35,273 nucleotides of DNA. Origin: an uncultured Clostridia bacterium. GTDB taxonomy: Bacteria > Bacillota > Clostridia > Oscillospirales > Acutalibacteraceae. Made by a program: the position numbers and the translations under genes. Positions 26,179 to 35,273 of the stretch are shown one piece after another (position 1 is the first letter of the stretch; each line of letters starts with the position of its first letter). A model generated the notes under the pieces. It was not told the origin of the DNA and did no database searches. It was given only the letters and a program-made list of their open reading frames with translations. The DNA lies in assembly GCA_946637545.1 (NCBI GenBank), contig CAMPBI010000004.1, forward strand, positions 1-35,273. Reading direction: 5' to 3'.

Positions 26179-29100
26179 TTAGTTAATTTCATTTAACTTA
26201 TTATTAGCATAATTATACTCTATTTCCACTTTATTTGTAAATACATTTTTTACAAATAATTTGAAAACGCCGTCTGCAAGAGCAGGTTTTTCAATGTACT
26301 CCTTGTATTCCTCGCGCGCTTTTTCATATTCTTCGCGTTCGTTGAGCACTTTCATACGGTAGTAAACGGTGAGCGGGTCGCGCTTGAGAATCGAAAAATC
26401 AATGAGCATTAGCTCGGAATACTTTTTGTTTTCGTACAGATATTTGAGCAGCGACATACGCCTTGCGTTTGCAACAAACGGCTTGAGATAGTCATAAAGT
26501 CGCTTTTCTCTGACAAGGTCCGTCTTGCCGTTTTTGCCCACGATGAAGGTCAGATAATTTGCAATGTGCTCAATCGCCTTTTGCTGTCTGCCTGTTTTGA
26601 GGCAGTGCAGCGCGGCATAGTATTCATAAGCCTCCTTCGCCTCGATGTTGTCCATAGGATACTTTTCGATTTCGGAGAACCTGTGGTTTTTATAGAGCCA
26701 GTCAAAATAGTAGTCGAGTAGGATTTTGTCCTCTTCGGTCTTTTTGATGTTCTCGGGGTCGGTGAAAAAGTCGTGCTGAATTTCGGCAAATTTCTTTTCA
26801 ACAAGCGGCGCTATGTCCGTTTTGTCGCCAACCTTGAGGTTGTCCATAATAGCGGTGCATTCGGACAAATCAAGCATATTGCCCATACAGCGATTGATGT
26901 AGCCGTACTCCTGCATAAGCGTGTTGAATTTGACAAAGTTTTCCTTCCACGCAAGATACTTTTTATCCTTAAGATTGTAAAGCTTTGCGGTGTCGAGATA
27001 GTTTTCAAAATCCTGATAGCCGAGCTCAAAGAAGCCTGCATAGCGCTTGTCGGGGATAATAAGCTTGTCGTAAACCATTTCAAAAATGTCCACGATGTGA
27101 GGCGAGCAGGGCTCGTCGTTGTTGACAAATTCACGCTTTTTGAAATCCTCGTCAACGTAACTGAATTCGAGCGGCTTGTCCATAACATCTCTGAAATCAA
27201 CAAGCACTCCACTGCCTGCAAGCTCGTCATAAGCGTCGCGGACGCGGTTTGTTCTGATGTCGAAAACATCGTCCGAATCAAATCCGCCGATAAGCATAAG
27301 CGGCATATTCATCGCCATCGCGTCAATAAATGCGGTGCTCCACATTGTAATCAGCGCGTCGTAGTCGCCGAGAATGTCCTCAAGAATATAGTTTTCGTTA
27401 ATCAGCACCAGATTTTCGGGCACGCGGTCAAAGTAGTTGTAAAGATGCTCCGAAACGGTGTGAATACTCTTGACAGAATTGTCAAGCAGGTAACGCGGCT
27501 TGATGTGAATTTCCTTGTCCGGATTAGTTTCAGCCATATTTATGAGCAAATCCGCAAGCTGCTTTTTACCCTTGTCGCCGCAGGGGTATGCGCCCTGCTC
27601 GATGAAAAGAATCTTTTTGATTTCGTCGTTTGAAATAACCTTTTTGCGATTTTCAACGAGCGAGTCGTACTGCGGATTACCTGCCGCAATCATATTGTAG
27701 CGCAGGTAGTTTGCCGCAAATTCCCTGAACTTGTTTTCGCCGATTGTGATAACAGCGTCGCTTTCAACACGCATTGTAATTGACGAAAACAGAGTTGAAA
27801 AGGTGTAAATAAACAGTCCGCGCTTGTTGATTTCGCGGTAAAGGCGTGCGAATCTGCGGAACTTAATCGGCGACGAAACAACAAAATCGTATTCGCCGAG
27901 CGATTTGTAATCAAAGCTGTTGATTGAAATAATGTTCGGATTGCCTGCGAACATAAGATTGTTGACCTCGTCGTCAACATCTCTGATTAAAATTTTGTAC
28001 AGATGTCCGCGCTTTTCAAGCTCCTTGAGAAGATTGACGAACACATAATTTGTCGAATCGTAGCAGGCAATGAACAGGATTTTAAGCGGCATATTCATAT
28101 TTCTGATATGCTGCTGAATATTGTCGACCTTGCTGTCAACACGGCGGATTTCCACACGGCTGTCGTCAAAGGTGTCGGTGATTTTGCCGCCGTCGTCAAG
28201 CAGGACAATCTTTTTGTAGCCCGCCTTGCAAAGCTCCGCAACAAGCGACTTTGAGTAAAATTCGGTATCGACAAAAATTGTCTGCTCGCTGTCCGTCTGT
28301 GTTTCGAGCATTTTTCTGTACACAGGCTGTCCTGCGCTGAAATTCACAATCTCGTCAAACTTGCAAAAGCCGAGGTTTCGTCTGTACTCACGGTCATAGA
28401 TGTCAACCGCGTTTTCGCCGAACAGTTTTTTGTTTACAGCCTCGCTGAAGGTGTACATAGTCGGCGGCATATGGGTGAGATAACGGATGCCCTTGCAGGC
28501 GTTATCAAAAATCATTTTCTGCTTTTCGTAGTAGTTGCCAAAAAGGAAAACGTTGTATTTTTCGGTGTCGATGCTTTCAAGATATTCCTTTACGGTCTTT
28601 GCAAGCGGACCCTTGCCCATCTCGTTTCCGACGTGAACAAGAATACTTTTTTTGTCGGATTTCGGCTGATAAAGCGTTTCGGGCTTTTTGCCGCCGAAAA
28701 TTATGTCAACAACGCGCTTTGTTGAGCCGCCGTCGTCCTTGTAAGCAAATTTTTTAAGAAACTTGCTGTATTTTTCGTCGTAGCTGTACTCGCCCCTGTT
28801 GATATCCTCAAGGCTTTTAACGACCTCCTGCTCGGTGTCGCAAAGTCTGCCGGGAACCTCGTCAAGCGGGAATAAAAATCCGCGCTCGCCCTCGTACTGC
28901 TCCCTGTCGTAAGTGAAGAAAATAATCGGTCTTTTTGTGCAGAGGTAGTCAAAGAAAACTGACGAATAGTCGGTGATGAGCACGTCTGCCGCTGCAAGCA
29001 CCTTGTTGGTTTCAAAATCGTCAAACAAAAACAGGTCGGTGATGTTTTTATTATCCTTGAAATACGCAATCAGATTGCTGTGAGCCTTGAAAAACATCAC

Positions 29101-29916
29101 ATAGTTTTCGGGCATATTGTCAACGATATGCTCAATGTAGCCGCATATTTCGTCAGAGTTGTCGATGTGCTTTTTAGCATACGACATCTCGCTGCGGAAG
29201 GTCGGAGCATAGAGAATTATCTTTTTGCCGTCAAGCGACGCGCCCGTTTTTTCTTCAAGGCGTTTAATCATTTCTGCCCTGTCGGTGTTTGCAACAAGGT
29301 CAATTCGCGGATAGCCCTCTTCAATAATATTGCCGCGAAACGCATCTCTGACATCGTAATGGTCCATCAGAATGTCGGTTGTATAGCGGTTTGGCATAAC
29401 AAGATAATCGGCGCAAAGGAAGTTGCGCTGTGCGCTCATAATCGGGCGGCGGTTTGCAGTTTTGTCAAACTTGCCGAGTCCTTTGAGCGGCGTACCGTGC
29501 CAGGTATTGATGTAAATCTGGTCGTCCTTTTTGATGTAATACGACGGGAACGCCGCATTATTCACAAGATACTGCGCTGTGCAAAGCGCCTTGAGCGCCT
29601 CGTTTGAGCCGTCCATAACAAAACGCACTCTGTCGTGGTGGGCATACTTTGCAACATCGGGGTATTCAAGAATAGACTTGTCCTTGATAATCCAGATGTG
29701 CTTGAGGTGCGAATACTCGGGATTTTCCATAAGATGAAGAAAAATTGCATACGGATTTCCCGCAAGAATCTTGTTAGCATAAGCCTGATACAAAACAGTA
29801 TTCGGCTCAACCTTGCACTCCTTGTAATAGTTGATATATGTGACCTTTTTCGGCTTGTCGACAAAATTCTGATTAACAAACTTTTTGCCTTTTTTCACCA
29901 AACTCTTTTTGTCCAT
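26179..29916 (-). CDS. Multidomain protein: N-terminal TagF-like (CDP-glycerol) polyol-phosphate transferase, central GT-B-like domain, C-terminal helical region
   Basis: Residues 1 to ~410: INTWHGTPLKGLG, IIEEGYPRIDLV, ILYAPTFRSEM, LITDYSSVFFDYL. Central: KILFIACYDSTNYVFVNLLKELEKRGH, IHIKPRYLLDNSV. C-terminal helical repeats. Confidence 0.85.
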   Translation of the reverse strand: MDKKSLVKKGKKFVNQNFVDKPKKVTYINYYKECKVEPNTVLYQAYANKILAGNPYAIFLHLMENPEYSHLKHIWIIKDKSILEYPDVAKYAHHDRVRFVMDGSNEALKALCTAQYLVNNAAFPSYYIKKDDQIYINTWHGTPLKGLGKFDKTANRRPIMSAQRNFLCADYLVMPNRYTTDILMDHYDVRDAFRGNIIEEGYPRIDLVANTDRAEMIKRLEEKTGASLDGKKIILYAPTFRSEMSYAKKHIDNSDEICGYIEHIVDNMPENYVMFFKAHSNLIAYFKDNKNITDLFLFDDFETNKVLAAADVLITDYSSVFFDYLCTKRPIIFFTYDREQYEGERGFLFPLDEVPGRLCDTEQEVVKSLEDINRGEYSYDEKYSKFLKKFAYKDDGGSTKRVVDIIFGGKKPETLYQPKSDKKSILVHVGNEMGKGPLAKTVKEYLESIDTEKYNVFLFGNYYEKQKMIFDNACKGIRYLTHMPPTMYTFSEAVNKKLFGENAVDIYDREYRRNLGFCKFDEIVNFSAGQPVYRKMLETQTDSEQTIFVDTEFYSKSLVAELCKAGYKKIVLLDDGGKITDTFDDSRVEIRRVDSKVDNIQQHIRNMNMPLKILFIACYDSTNYVFVNLLKELEKRGHLYKILIRDVDDEVNNLMFAGNPNIISINSFDYKSLGEYDFVVSSPIKFRRFARLYREINKRGLFIYTFSTLFSSITMRVESDAVITIGENKFREFAANYLRYNMIAAGNPQYDSLVENRKKVISNDEIKKILFIEQGAYPCGDKGKKQLADLLINMAETNPDKEIHIKPRYLLDNSVKSIHTVSEHLYNYFDRVPENLVLINENYILEDILGDYDALITMWSTAFIDAMAMNMPLMLIGGFDSDDVFDIRTNRVRDAYDELAGSGVLVDFRDVMDKPLEFSYVDEDFKKREFVNNDEPCSPHIVDIFEMVYDKLIIPDKRYAGFFELGYQDFENYLDTAKLYNLKDKKYLAWKENFVKFNTLMQEYGYINRCMGNMLDLSECTAIMDNLKVGDKTDIAPLVEKKFAEIQHDFFTDPENIKKTEEDKILLDYYFDWLYKNHRFSEIEKYPMDNIEAKEAYEYYAALHCLKTGRQQKAIEHIANYLTFIVGKNGKTDLVREKRLYDYLKPFVANARRMSLLKYLYENKKYSELMLIDFSILKRDPLTVYYRMKVLNEREEYEKAREEYKEYIEKPALADGVFKLFVKNVFTNKVEIEYNYANNKLNEIN

Positions 29917-29933
29917 TCGGGTTTCTCCTCTGG

Positions 29934-31178
29934 TTATTTAATCAATCTCTGTGCGACGCGTCTGCTGGCGTTGCCGTCGTCGAGATAATTGAATTTGTCG
30001 TTGAATTTTTTGTATACCTCGCCGTACTCAAAGTCGTTCGACAGCTTTTTAACGGCGTCAATCAGCGAGTTTTCGTCCTGCACAATCGGTCCGGGCAGCT
30101 CGGCAAGGTCAATGTAAAAGCCGCGCATCTCGTTTTTATACAGCTCAAAATCGTACATAAAGTAAACTATCGGGCGTTTCAAAATTGCATAGTCAAAGAA
30201 AACTGACGAGTAGTCGGTAATCAGCAAGTCCGAAACGATGTAAAGCTCGTTGATGTCGTCAAGCGAGGATACATTGTAAATAAAGCCCTCATACTTGTCA
30301 AAGTTAAAAGTGTTTGAAATAAAATAGTGTGCTCTGAATAAAATTACATACTCGTCGCCGAGCTCTCGCTGAAGGTGGTCAAAGTCAACCTCTGTTTTGT
30401 ACACATAGCCCGTGCCGACCTGATGCTGATTGTCGCGCCAGGTGGGAGCATAAAGGATAACCTTTTTGTCCCCGGGCAAACCGAGCTCTGACTTAATGCG
30501 AGTCACATCGTCATCTGTGTAGTTGATGAGAAAATCGTTTCGCGGATAGCCCTCTTCAACTATTATATCCTCTTTGCCAAGGTCTTTAAGCGCAAAGGCA
30601 GAAATAAATTTTTCGCTCGCGAATGCCGAAGGCGAAAGAAAATAGGTGAACTTTTTAGCGTCGATAATATATTTTTTGTTCTGCTCGTCGAGCGTGTAAA
30701 TTTCGTTATTCGAGCGCTCAATATCCAAACCGAGCCTTTTGAGCGGAGTGCCGTGCCAGGTCTGAATGAAAATCTGATTTTTGCTCGGGTATCTGTGCAC
30801 TGCGGCGCGGTGGTTGCACACCCAGTATTTTGCCGTGGCAAACGCAATTTCGCAGTCCTTTGACGCCTGCTTTACAATTGTGGTGTTGCGGTTTTTAAGC
30901 AAAAAGTCATAGTTCTGCGGATTGACAAAGGTCCACACAAATTTGTAGTCCTTGTAATCGTCGCAGTTTACCATATACTCATAAATTGCGCGGGGCGAGT
31001 CGGCGTACTTTTTGCCCGTAAAGCACGAAAAGACAATGAGCTTGTCGTCAATTCCTCTGCCAAGTCCGCGCAGCTTGTAACGCCACAGGCGAAAAAGGTA
31101 AACTGCTTTTCTGATGAATTTTCGCAAAAACAGGCTTTTCTTTGAAATGCCCGTAAGTAGTGTTCTGAACTTTTTCAT
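29934..31178 (-). CDS. TagF-like CDP-glycerol:polyglycerophosphate transferase
   Basis: FIQTWHGTPLKRLGLDIERSN, VEEGYPRNDFLI, VILYAPTWRDNQ, DLLITDYSSVFFDYAILKRPIVYFMYD, LPGPIV. Confidence 0.9.
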   Translation of the reverse strand: MKKFRTLLTGISKKSLFLRKFIRKAVYLFRLWRYKLRGLGRGIDDKLIVFSCFTGKKYADSPRAIYEYMVNCDDYKDYKFVWTFVNPQNYDFLLKNRNTTIVKQASKDCEIAFATAKYWVCNHRAAVHRYPSKNQIFIQTWHGTPLKRLGLDIERSNNEIYTLDEQNKKYIIDAKKFTYFLSPSAFASEKFISAFALKDLGKEDIIVEEGYPRNDFLINYTDDDVTRIKSELGLPGDKKVILYAPTWRDNQHQVGTGYVYKTEVDFDHLQRELGDEYVILFRAHYFISNTFNFDKYEGFIYNVSSLDDINELYIVSDLLITDYSSVFFDYAILKRPIVYFMYDFELYKNEMRGFYIDLAELPGPIVQDENSLIDAVKKLSNDFEYGEVYKKFNDKFNYLDDGNASRRVAQRLIK

Positions 31179-31210
31179 TATACTATCCCAAAATAAATTA
31201 TTTTCATAAT

Positions 31211-31239
31211 ATTATATCATTAATCACCATTAGTTGCAA
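31211..31239 (-). promoter_or_regulatory. Putative promoter for the five-gene teichoic/NulO operon
   Basis: Minus strand TTGCAA (31234-31239), 17-nt spacer, TATAAT (31211-31216). Confidence 0.65.
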
Positions 31240-31288
31240 TATATATTTTTATACACAATATATAGTGTTTTGTCGCGTTTTTCGCAAA

Positions 31289-31316
31289 GAAAAAACGGTC
31301 GGACCTGCCGACCGTA
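31289..31316 (-). terminator. Rho-independent terminator of the alpha/beta hydrolase gene
   Basis: Minus strand ACGGTCGG-CAGGT-CCGACCGT followed by TTTTTT. Confidence 0.85.
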
Positions 31317-31321
31317 AGGGA

Positions 31322-32506
31322 TTATTTTGTTTTGACCTTTTTTGCCGCCGTCCATTTGCCGTAGTATTTTACGCCGCCGAGCGTGCGGTAAGTTCTGACG
31401 CGGACATAGTAAACTTTTTTCGCCTTCAGCTTTTTAACTGTTTTTGAGGTTGTTGCCGACTTTGCAACAAGAACGGCTTTTGTGGTCTTTTTGGTGAATT
31501 TTTTGCTTGTGGAATACTGCACCTGATAGCCCGTCACGCCGCCTGTTTTTGTCCACACGGCTTTAAAGCTCTTTTTGCCCGGGGTGACCTTTGACAGCTT
31601 TGTGTTTTTGAGATAGATTTTTCTTTTGAAATCCTGCCACTCGGTGTTCGTTTTGAGCTCGGGCGATTTGCCTACAAAAGCCTTGCCTGCCGCAGTGTTG
31701 CCCTGGAGCTTGTAGTCGAACCACGCAATCATATACGGGTGGGTCTGATAGATGCTGTCGGCGTGCTCAACGCCCTTTTTCCTTGCGACGAAAACATCGT
31801 TTTTAATCTTTGATTTTGCGGGCAGAATGCTTGTTTCAAGCGGACAGATGAAGGCGTTGTCCGTTGCGCCCGTTCCCGCAAGAATAAGCGTGGGGAGCGA
31901 CACAAGCGACGCGTCGTAAGGGCAGTTCTGAAGCGGTGACGCCGCAAGCTCCGGAGTGGGCAGCGAGCAGGCGTAAATTGCCTTGTAGTGCTTAAGATTT
32001 GCGTAATTGCCCTTGCTCGCCATATTCAGCGAACAGGTCGCGCCCTGCGAATGTCCTGCAAGTCCGACCTTGTCGATATTTACCTTTTTGTAAAGGCGGT
32101 GATTCTTGTCGCTGTTAAAGCCGATAAGAGCCGTCATTCCCGCGTCCATACTTGCGCCCGTGCCTGTGTTCTGGTCGGTATTTGTAACGCAGATAAAGCC
32201 GTAGGACGACGCTTTTTTAAGATACACCTCGGTTTCGGGCGTTTTTTCATAGTTTGAGCCCGTGCCGTTGCAGTACAGAATAACCGGGCGAGCCGAGAGC
32301 TTTGCAATATCCGACGGGTACCACACCTTGTAGGTGAAATCGTTGTCCTCAACCGTAAAGGTAAAGCTGCTCACCTTGTGAGCGCCCGACTTTGAATACT
32401 TATCCCACACGGGTGTGGTGCTTTTTGCAAACGCAAAAAACGGAACAACCGTTGCCGTAAATGCCATAACAAGTGCCATAGCAAGTGACAGTGCTTTCTT
32501 TTTCAT
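31322..32506 (-). CDS. Secreted alpha/beta hydrolase (chlorophyllase/PET-hydrolase-like fold) with C-terminal FnIII-like basic domain
   Basis: Signal peptide MKKKALSLAMALVMAFTATVVPFFAFA; VILYCNGTGSNYEKT; GLAGHSQGATCS nucleophile elbow; GYQVQYSTSKKFTKK...YYVRVRTYRTLGGVKYYGKWTAAKKVK. Confidence 0.8.
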   Translation of the reverse strand: MKKKALSLAMALVMAFTATVVPFFAFAKSTTPVWDKYSKSGAHKVSSFTFTVEDNDFTYKVWYPSDIAKLSARPVILYCNGTGSNYEKTPETEVYLKKASSYGFICVTNTDQNTGTGASMDAGMTALIGFNSDKNHRLYKKVNIDKVGLAGHSQGATCSLNMASKGNYANLKHYKAIYACSLPTPELAASPLQNCPYDASLVSLPTLILAGTGATDNAFICPLETSILPAKSKIKNDVFVARKKGVEHADSIYQTHPYMIAWFDYKLQGNTAAGKAFVGKSPELKTNTEWQDFKRKIYLKNTKLSKVTPGKKSFKAVWTKTGGVTGYQVQYSTSKKFTKKTTKAVLVAKSATTSKTVKKLKAKKVYYVRVRTYRTLGGVKYYGKWTAAKKVKTK

Positions 32507-32590
32507 ATAAAACTCCCCTTTTGTATAAAATGTTTCTGTCCCCATTGTAACGCATATTGATAAAAAAATAAAGCCCTATTTTAAAAAATT

Positions 32591-32614
32591 AAGGGAGACT
32601 GACGTCCCCCTTTT
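32591..32614 (-). terminator. Terminator of the glyS-DUF975 operon
   Basis: Minus strand AAGGGGGAC-GTCA-GTCTCCCTT (one G-U pair) followed by AATTTTTT. Confidence 0.7.
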
Positions 32615-32619
32615 GTTTG

Positions 32620-33759
32620 CTATTCTGTTTCGTCAAAATTCTGTGTTTCGCCAAAATTTTGCGGCGGTATTTCTGTCTGCTGCGGCTGCGGTGCAGGCGG
32701 CTCATAATACTGCGGCTGCGGCGGAGTATACGGCTCTGTATACGCCTGCGGCTGCTGAATTACGGGCTGAAAATATGTCTGCGCCGTCTGCGGATATGCA
32801 GCGTTTGCGTTATACGCGTTATAATTCTGTGCGCCGTACGGATTGTAGGCAGCCGCCTTTTGCGCTATGCTCATATAATCGTACTGCGTAACCGCATTTT
32901 CCTGAAATGCTCTGATTCTGAAATTCTCATAGTACAGCGCAATCGTGGTGTTGTAATACGGTCCGACATAAATACCTGCAATTCCGAAAGTTACAGCTAC
33001 AAGTAAAAACCATCCGAGGAACGACAAGTCAAGAACAAAAAGCTCCCACTTGTGACCCTTGGTAATCTTATCCGATGTACGCATAGCGTCGGAAAACGAG
33101 ATTTCGGGGTTTTCCATCATAATGAAATGCGTAAATCTCCACTTGTACGAAAATACTACGCCCGGAATAATCAGCAGCAGATAAAGAAGCGAAAGCAAAA
33201 TACTTTTAACAAGAGTAAGAAGCAGCTTTTGCCAGTAATTTTTGTCAAACGCATTTTTGAAAACATAGCTGAATTCTTTGTCGAGCTCCATATTGTTGCC
33301 GTGCACAAGTTCACGGTACATACCCGAAAGCGTTACCCTAAGCGGCGCACACACAAGGCGTATCAAGCCGATAATAATTGCAATCAGTCCGAGGATAGCC
33401 ATTGCGGTTATCAGAAATACGATGTCGTCGTCCGGGAAAAAGCTCTTTGCCAGCGTGATTTTTCCGCCAAAGTCGTTGAAGTGACCCCAGTCGGGCTCCT
33501 CGTCTTCCTCAATTCCGAAATCGTTTTCAAAATCCTTGCCGAACTCGTCGTCAAAGCTGTCAAAATAATCCTCAACCCTGTCGCCGAAAAGAGATGTCGA
33601 ATCGTTGCCGAAATGCTGAATCAGATTTGTAATCGGAGTTTCAGGATTGCTTGCCCCTGCAATAATGCCGACAACAAATGTGATTAAAAACAGCTTTAAC
33701 ACATTATTTCTGATTAAATCCTTTGCCTGTTCTTTTACAAGCTGTCTGTTGATATTCAT
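32620..33759 (-). CDS. DUF975-family membrane protein with low-complexity Pro/Gln/Tyr-rich C-terminal tail
   Basis: Multiple TM segments; GVVFSYKWRFTHFIMMENPEISFSDAMRTSDKITKGHKWELFVLDLSFLGW; tail PQPQYYEPPAPQPQQ. Confidence 0.8.
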   Translation of the reverse strand: MNINRQLVKEQAKDLIRNNVLKLFLITFVVGIIAGASNPETPITNLIQHFGNDSTSLFGDRVEDYFDSFDDEFGKDFENDFGIEEDEEPDWGHFNDFGGKITLAKSFFPDDDIVFLITAMAILGLIAIIIGLIRLVCAPLRVTLSGMYRELVHGNNMELDKEFSYVFKNAFDKNYWQKLLLTLVKSILLSLLYLLLIIPGVVFSYKWRFTHFIMMENPEISFSDAMRTSDKITKGHKWELFVLDLSFLGWFLLVAVTFGIAGIYVGPYYNTTIALYYENFRIRAFQENAVTQYDYMSIAQKAAAYNPYGAQNYNAYNANAAYPQTAQTYFQPVIQQPQAYTEPYTPPQPQYYEPPAPQPQQTEIPPQNFGETQNFDETE

Positions 33760-33771
33760 AAAATCAGTCCT

Positions 33772-35154
33772 TTAAAACTCGAGTTTTTCTGCGATAAACG
33801 CCTCAAGGTCTGCAATCGGGAGTCTTACCTGCTCCATAGTGTCGCGGTCACGGACTGTTACGCAGCCGTCCTCAAGCGACTCAAAGTCGTAAGTGATGCA
33901 GTAAGGTGTGCCGATTTCGTCCTGACGGCGATAGCGCTTGCCGATTGAGCCTGCGTCGTCGTAGTCAACATTGAATTTCTTTGAGAGTGCTTCAAACACC
34001 TCTTCAGCCTGCTCGTTCAGCTTCTTTGAAAGCGGAAGAACTGCTGCCTTGAACGGTGCAAGCGCGGGGTGAAAATGCATTACTACGCGGCTGTCGTTCT
34101 TTTCGGCGTCGATAACCTCCTCGTCATAAGCCTCGCAGAGAACTGCAAGGAAGAGTCTTTCAACACCGAGCGACGGCTCAATAACATAAGGAATATATTT
34201 TTTGCCTGTTGCCTGGTCAAAATATTCAAGATTTTTGCCCGAAACATTGATGTGCTGCGTGAGGTCGTAATTTGTTCTGTCGGCAATTCCCCACAGCTCG
34301 CCCCAGCCGAACGGGAACATATACTCAAAGTCGGTAGTTGCCTTTGAATAGAACGAAAGCTCCTCGGGGTCGTGGTCGCGAAGGCGAAGGTTTTCCTCGC
34401 TGATGCCGAGCGAGTACAGCCAGTCGCGGCAAAAGCCTCTCCAGTAAGCGAACCACTCAAGGTCGGTGTCGGGCTCGCAGAAGAATTCAAGCTCCATCTG
34501 CTCAAACTCGCGAACGCGGAAGATAAATTTGCCGGGCGTGATTTCGTTACGGAACGACTTGCCTATCTGCGCAACGCCGAACGGAATCTTTTTTCTGGTG
34601 GTGCGCTGAATGTTTGCAAAGTTTACAAAAATACCCTGCGCAGTTTCGGGACGAAGATAAATTTCGTCCTTCGTGTCCTCGGTAACGCCCTGGAAGGTTT
34701 TGAACATCAGATTAAACTGACGAATATCGGTAAAATTAGTTTTGCCGCAGTTCGGACAAGGAATATTGTGCTCTTTGATATAAGCGCTCATTTCCTCATT
34801 TGACCAGCCTGCAACATTTGTGCCGTCAAAATTCTCAATAAGGTCGTCGGCACGGTGGCGTGTTTTGCAGTCGCAGCAGTCCATAAGCGGGTCAGAGAAT
34901 CCGCCAAGGTGTCCCGATGCAATCCAGGTCTGCGGATTCATAAGAATTGCCGAGTCAAGACCTACATTGTACTTGTTTTCCTGAATGAACTTTCTGCGCC
35001 ACGCAGATTTGATATTAGTTTTAAGCTCAACGCCGAGCGGACCGTAATCCCAGGTGTTTGCAAGTCCGCCGTATATCTCGGAACCGGGATATACAAAGCC
35101 TCTGCCCTTGCAGAGCGCCACAATCTGGTCGAGCGATTTTTCAGTATTTTTCAT
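33772..35154 (-). CDS. glyS: Glycyl-tRNA synthetase, single-chain alpha2 type
   Basis: [70 protein letters not shown]. Confidence 0.95.
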   Translation of the reverse strand: MKNTEKSLDQIVALCKGRGFVYPGSEIYGGLANTWDYGPLGVELKTNIKSAWRRKFIQENKYNVGLDSAILMNPQTWIASGHLGGFSDPLMDCCDCKTRHRADDLIENFDGTNVAGWSNEEMSAYIKEHNIPCPNCGKTNFTDIRQFNLMFKTFQGVTEDTKDEIYLRPETAQGIFVNFANIQRTTRKKIPFGVAQIGKSFRNEITPGKFIFRVREFEQMELEFFCEPDTDLEWFAYWRGFCRDWLYSLGISEENLRLRDHDPEELSFYSKATTDFEYMFPFGWGELWGIADRTNYDLTQHINVSGKNLEYFDQATGKKYIPYVIEPSLGVERLFLAVLCEAYDEEVIDAEKNDSRVVMHFHPALAPFKAAVLPLSKKLNEQAEEVFEALSKKFNVDYDDAGSIGKRYRRQDEIGTPYCITYDFESLEDGCVTVRDRDTMEQVRLPIADLEAFIAEKLEF

Positions 35155-35185
35155 ATGTGTTGTACCTCCATATACAATTAGGGCT

Positions 35186-35214
35186 ATTATACTATTAAAT
35201 TAATGAATAGTCAA
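35186..35214 (-). promoter_or_regulatory. Putative promoter for glyS
   Basis: Minus strand TTGACT, 17-nt spacer, TATAAT, about 30 nt upstream of ATG. Confidence 0.7.
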
Positions 35215-35238
35215 TAATGATAGATTATTAATTTTAGC

Positions 35239-35273
35239 AAAAAGGTGCTGTCTGACAGACAGCACCTTTTTTA
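35239..35273. terminator. Rho-independent terminator at window edge
   Basis: AAAAAGGTGCTGTC-TGACA-GACAGCACCTTTTTT. Confidence 0.85.

Noticed and set aside
26773-27633. 286-aa plus-strand ORF antisense to the 1245-aa protein
   Set aside because: Long only because of codon bias on the opposite strand; no domain features and the minus-strand gene is clearly real.
35155-35273. T-box or riboswitch leader upstream of glyS
   Set aside because: The predicted promoter is only about 30 nt from the ATG, leaving no room for a leader; the hairpin at the edge is upstream of the promoter and looks like a terminator of the neighbouring gene.

Overview
A 35.3-kb window from a low-GC Gram-positive (Clostridia/Oscillospiraceae-like) chromosome. 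The taxonomic guess rests on protein flavour, sigma-A style promoters and a spoIIE gene, not on a search. Left to right it contains: a truncated M28 peptidase; an apparently cytosolic GH27-GH5-GH130 glycan-degradation block; spoIIE translationally coupled to a GlmS-like protein whose catalytic residues look lost; a domain-inverted GH3; a class B sortase / LCP / SPKTG-surface-protein locus with a highly structured intergenic region; a heterodimeric ABC exporter; rsmA, a MATE transporter and an orphan ORF; htpG with a perfect CIRCE; a GT2; a five-gene operon (two TagF-like enzymes, one a 1245-aa fusion, plus NeuB-like, NeuA-like and KdsC-like HAD proteins) that may make a nonulosonic acid (KDN or sialic-like) linked to a polyol-phosphate polymer; an alpha/beta hydrolase; a DUF975 protein; and glyS. 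The strongest candidates for undescribed biology are the GlmS pseudoenzyme behind spoIIE and the NulO/teichoic-acid operon. No tRNA, rRNA, CRISPR or prophage was recognised. All family calls were made by eye from the translations.
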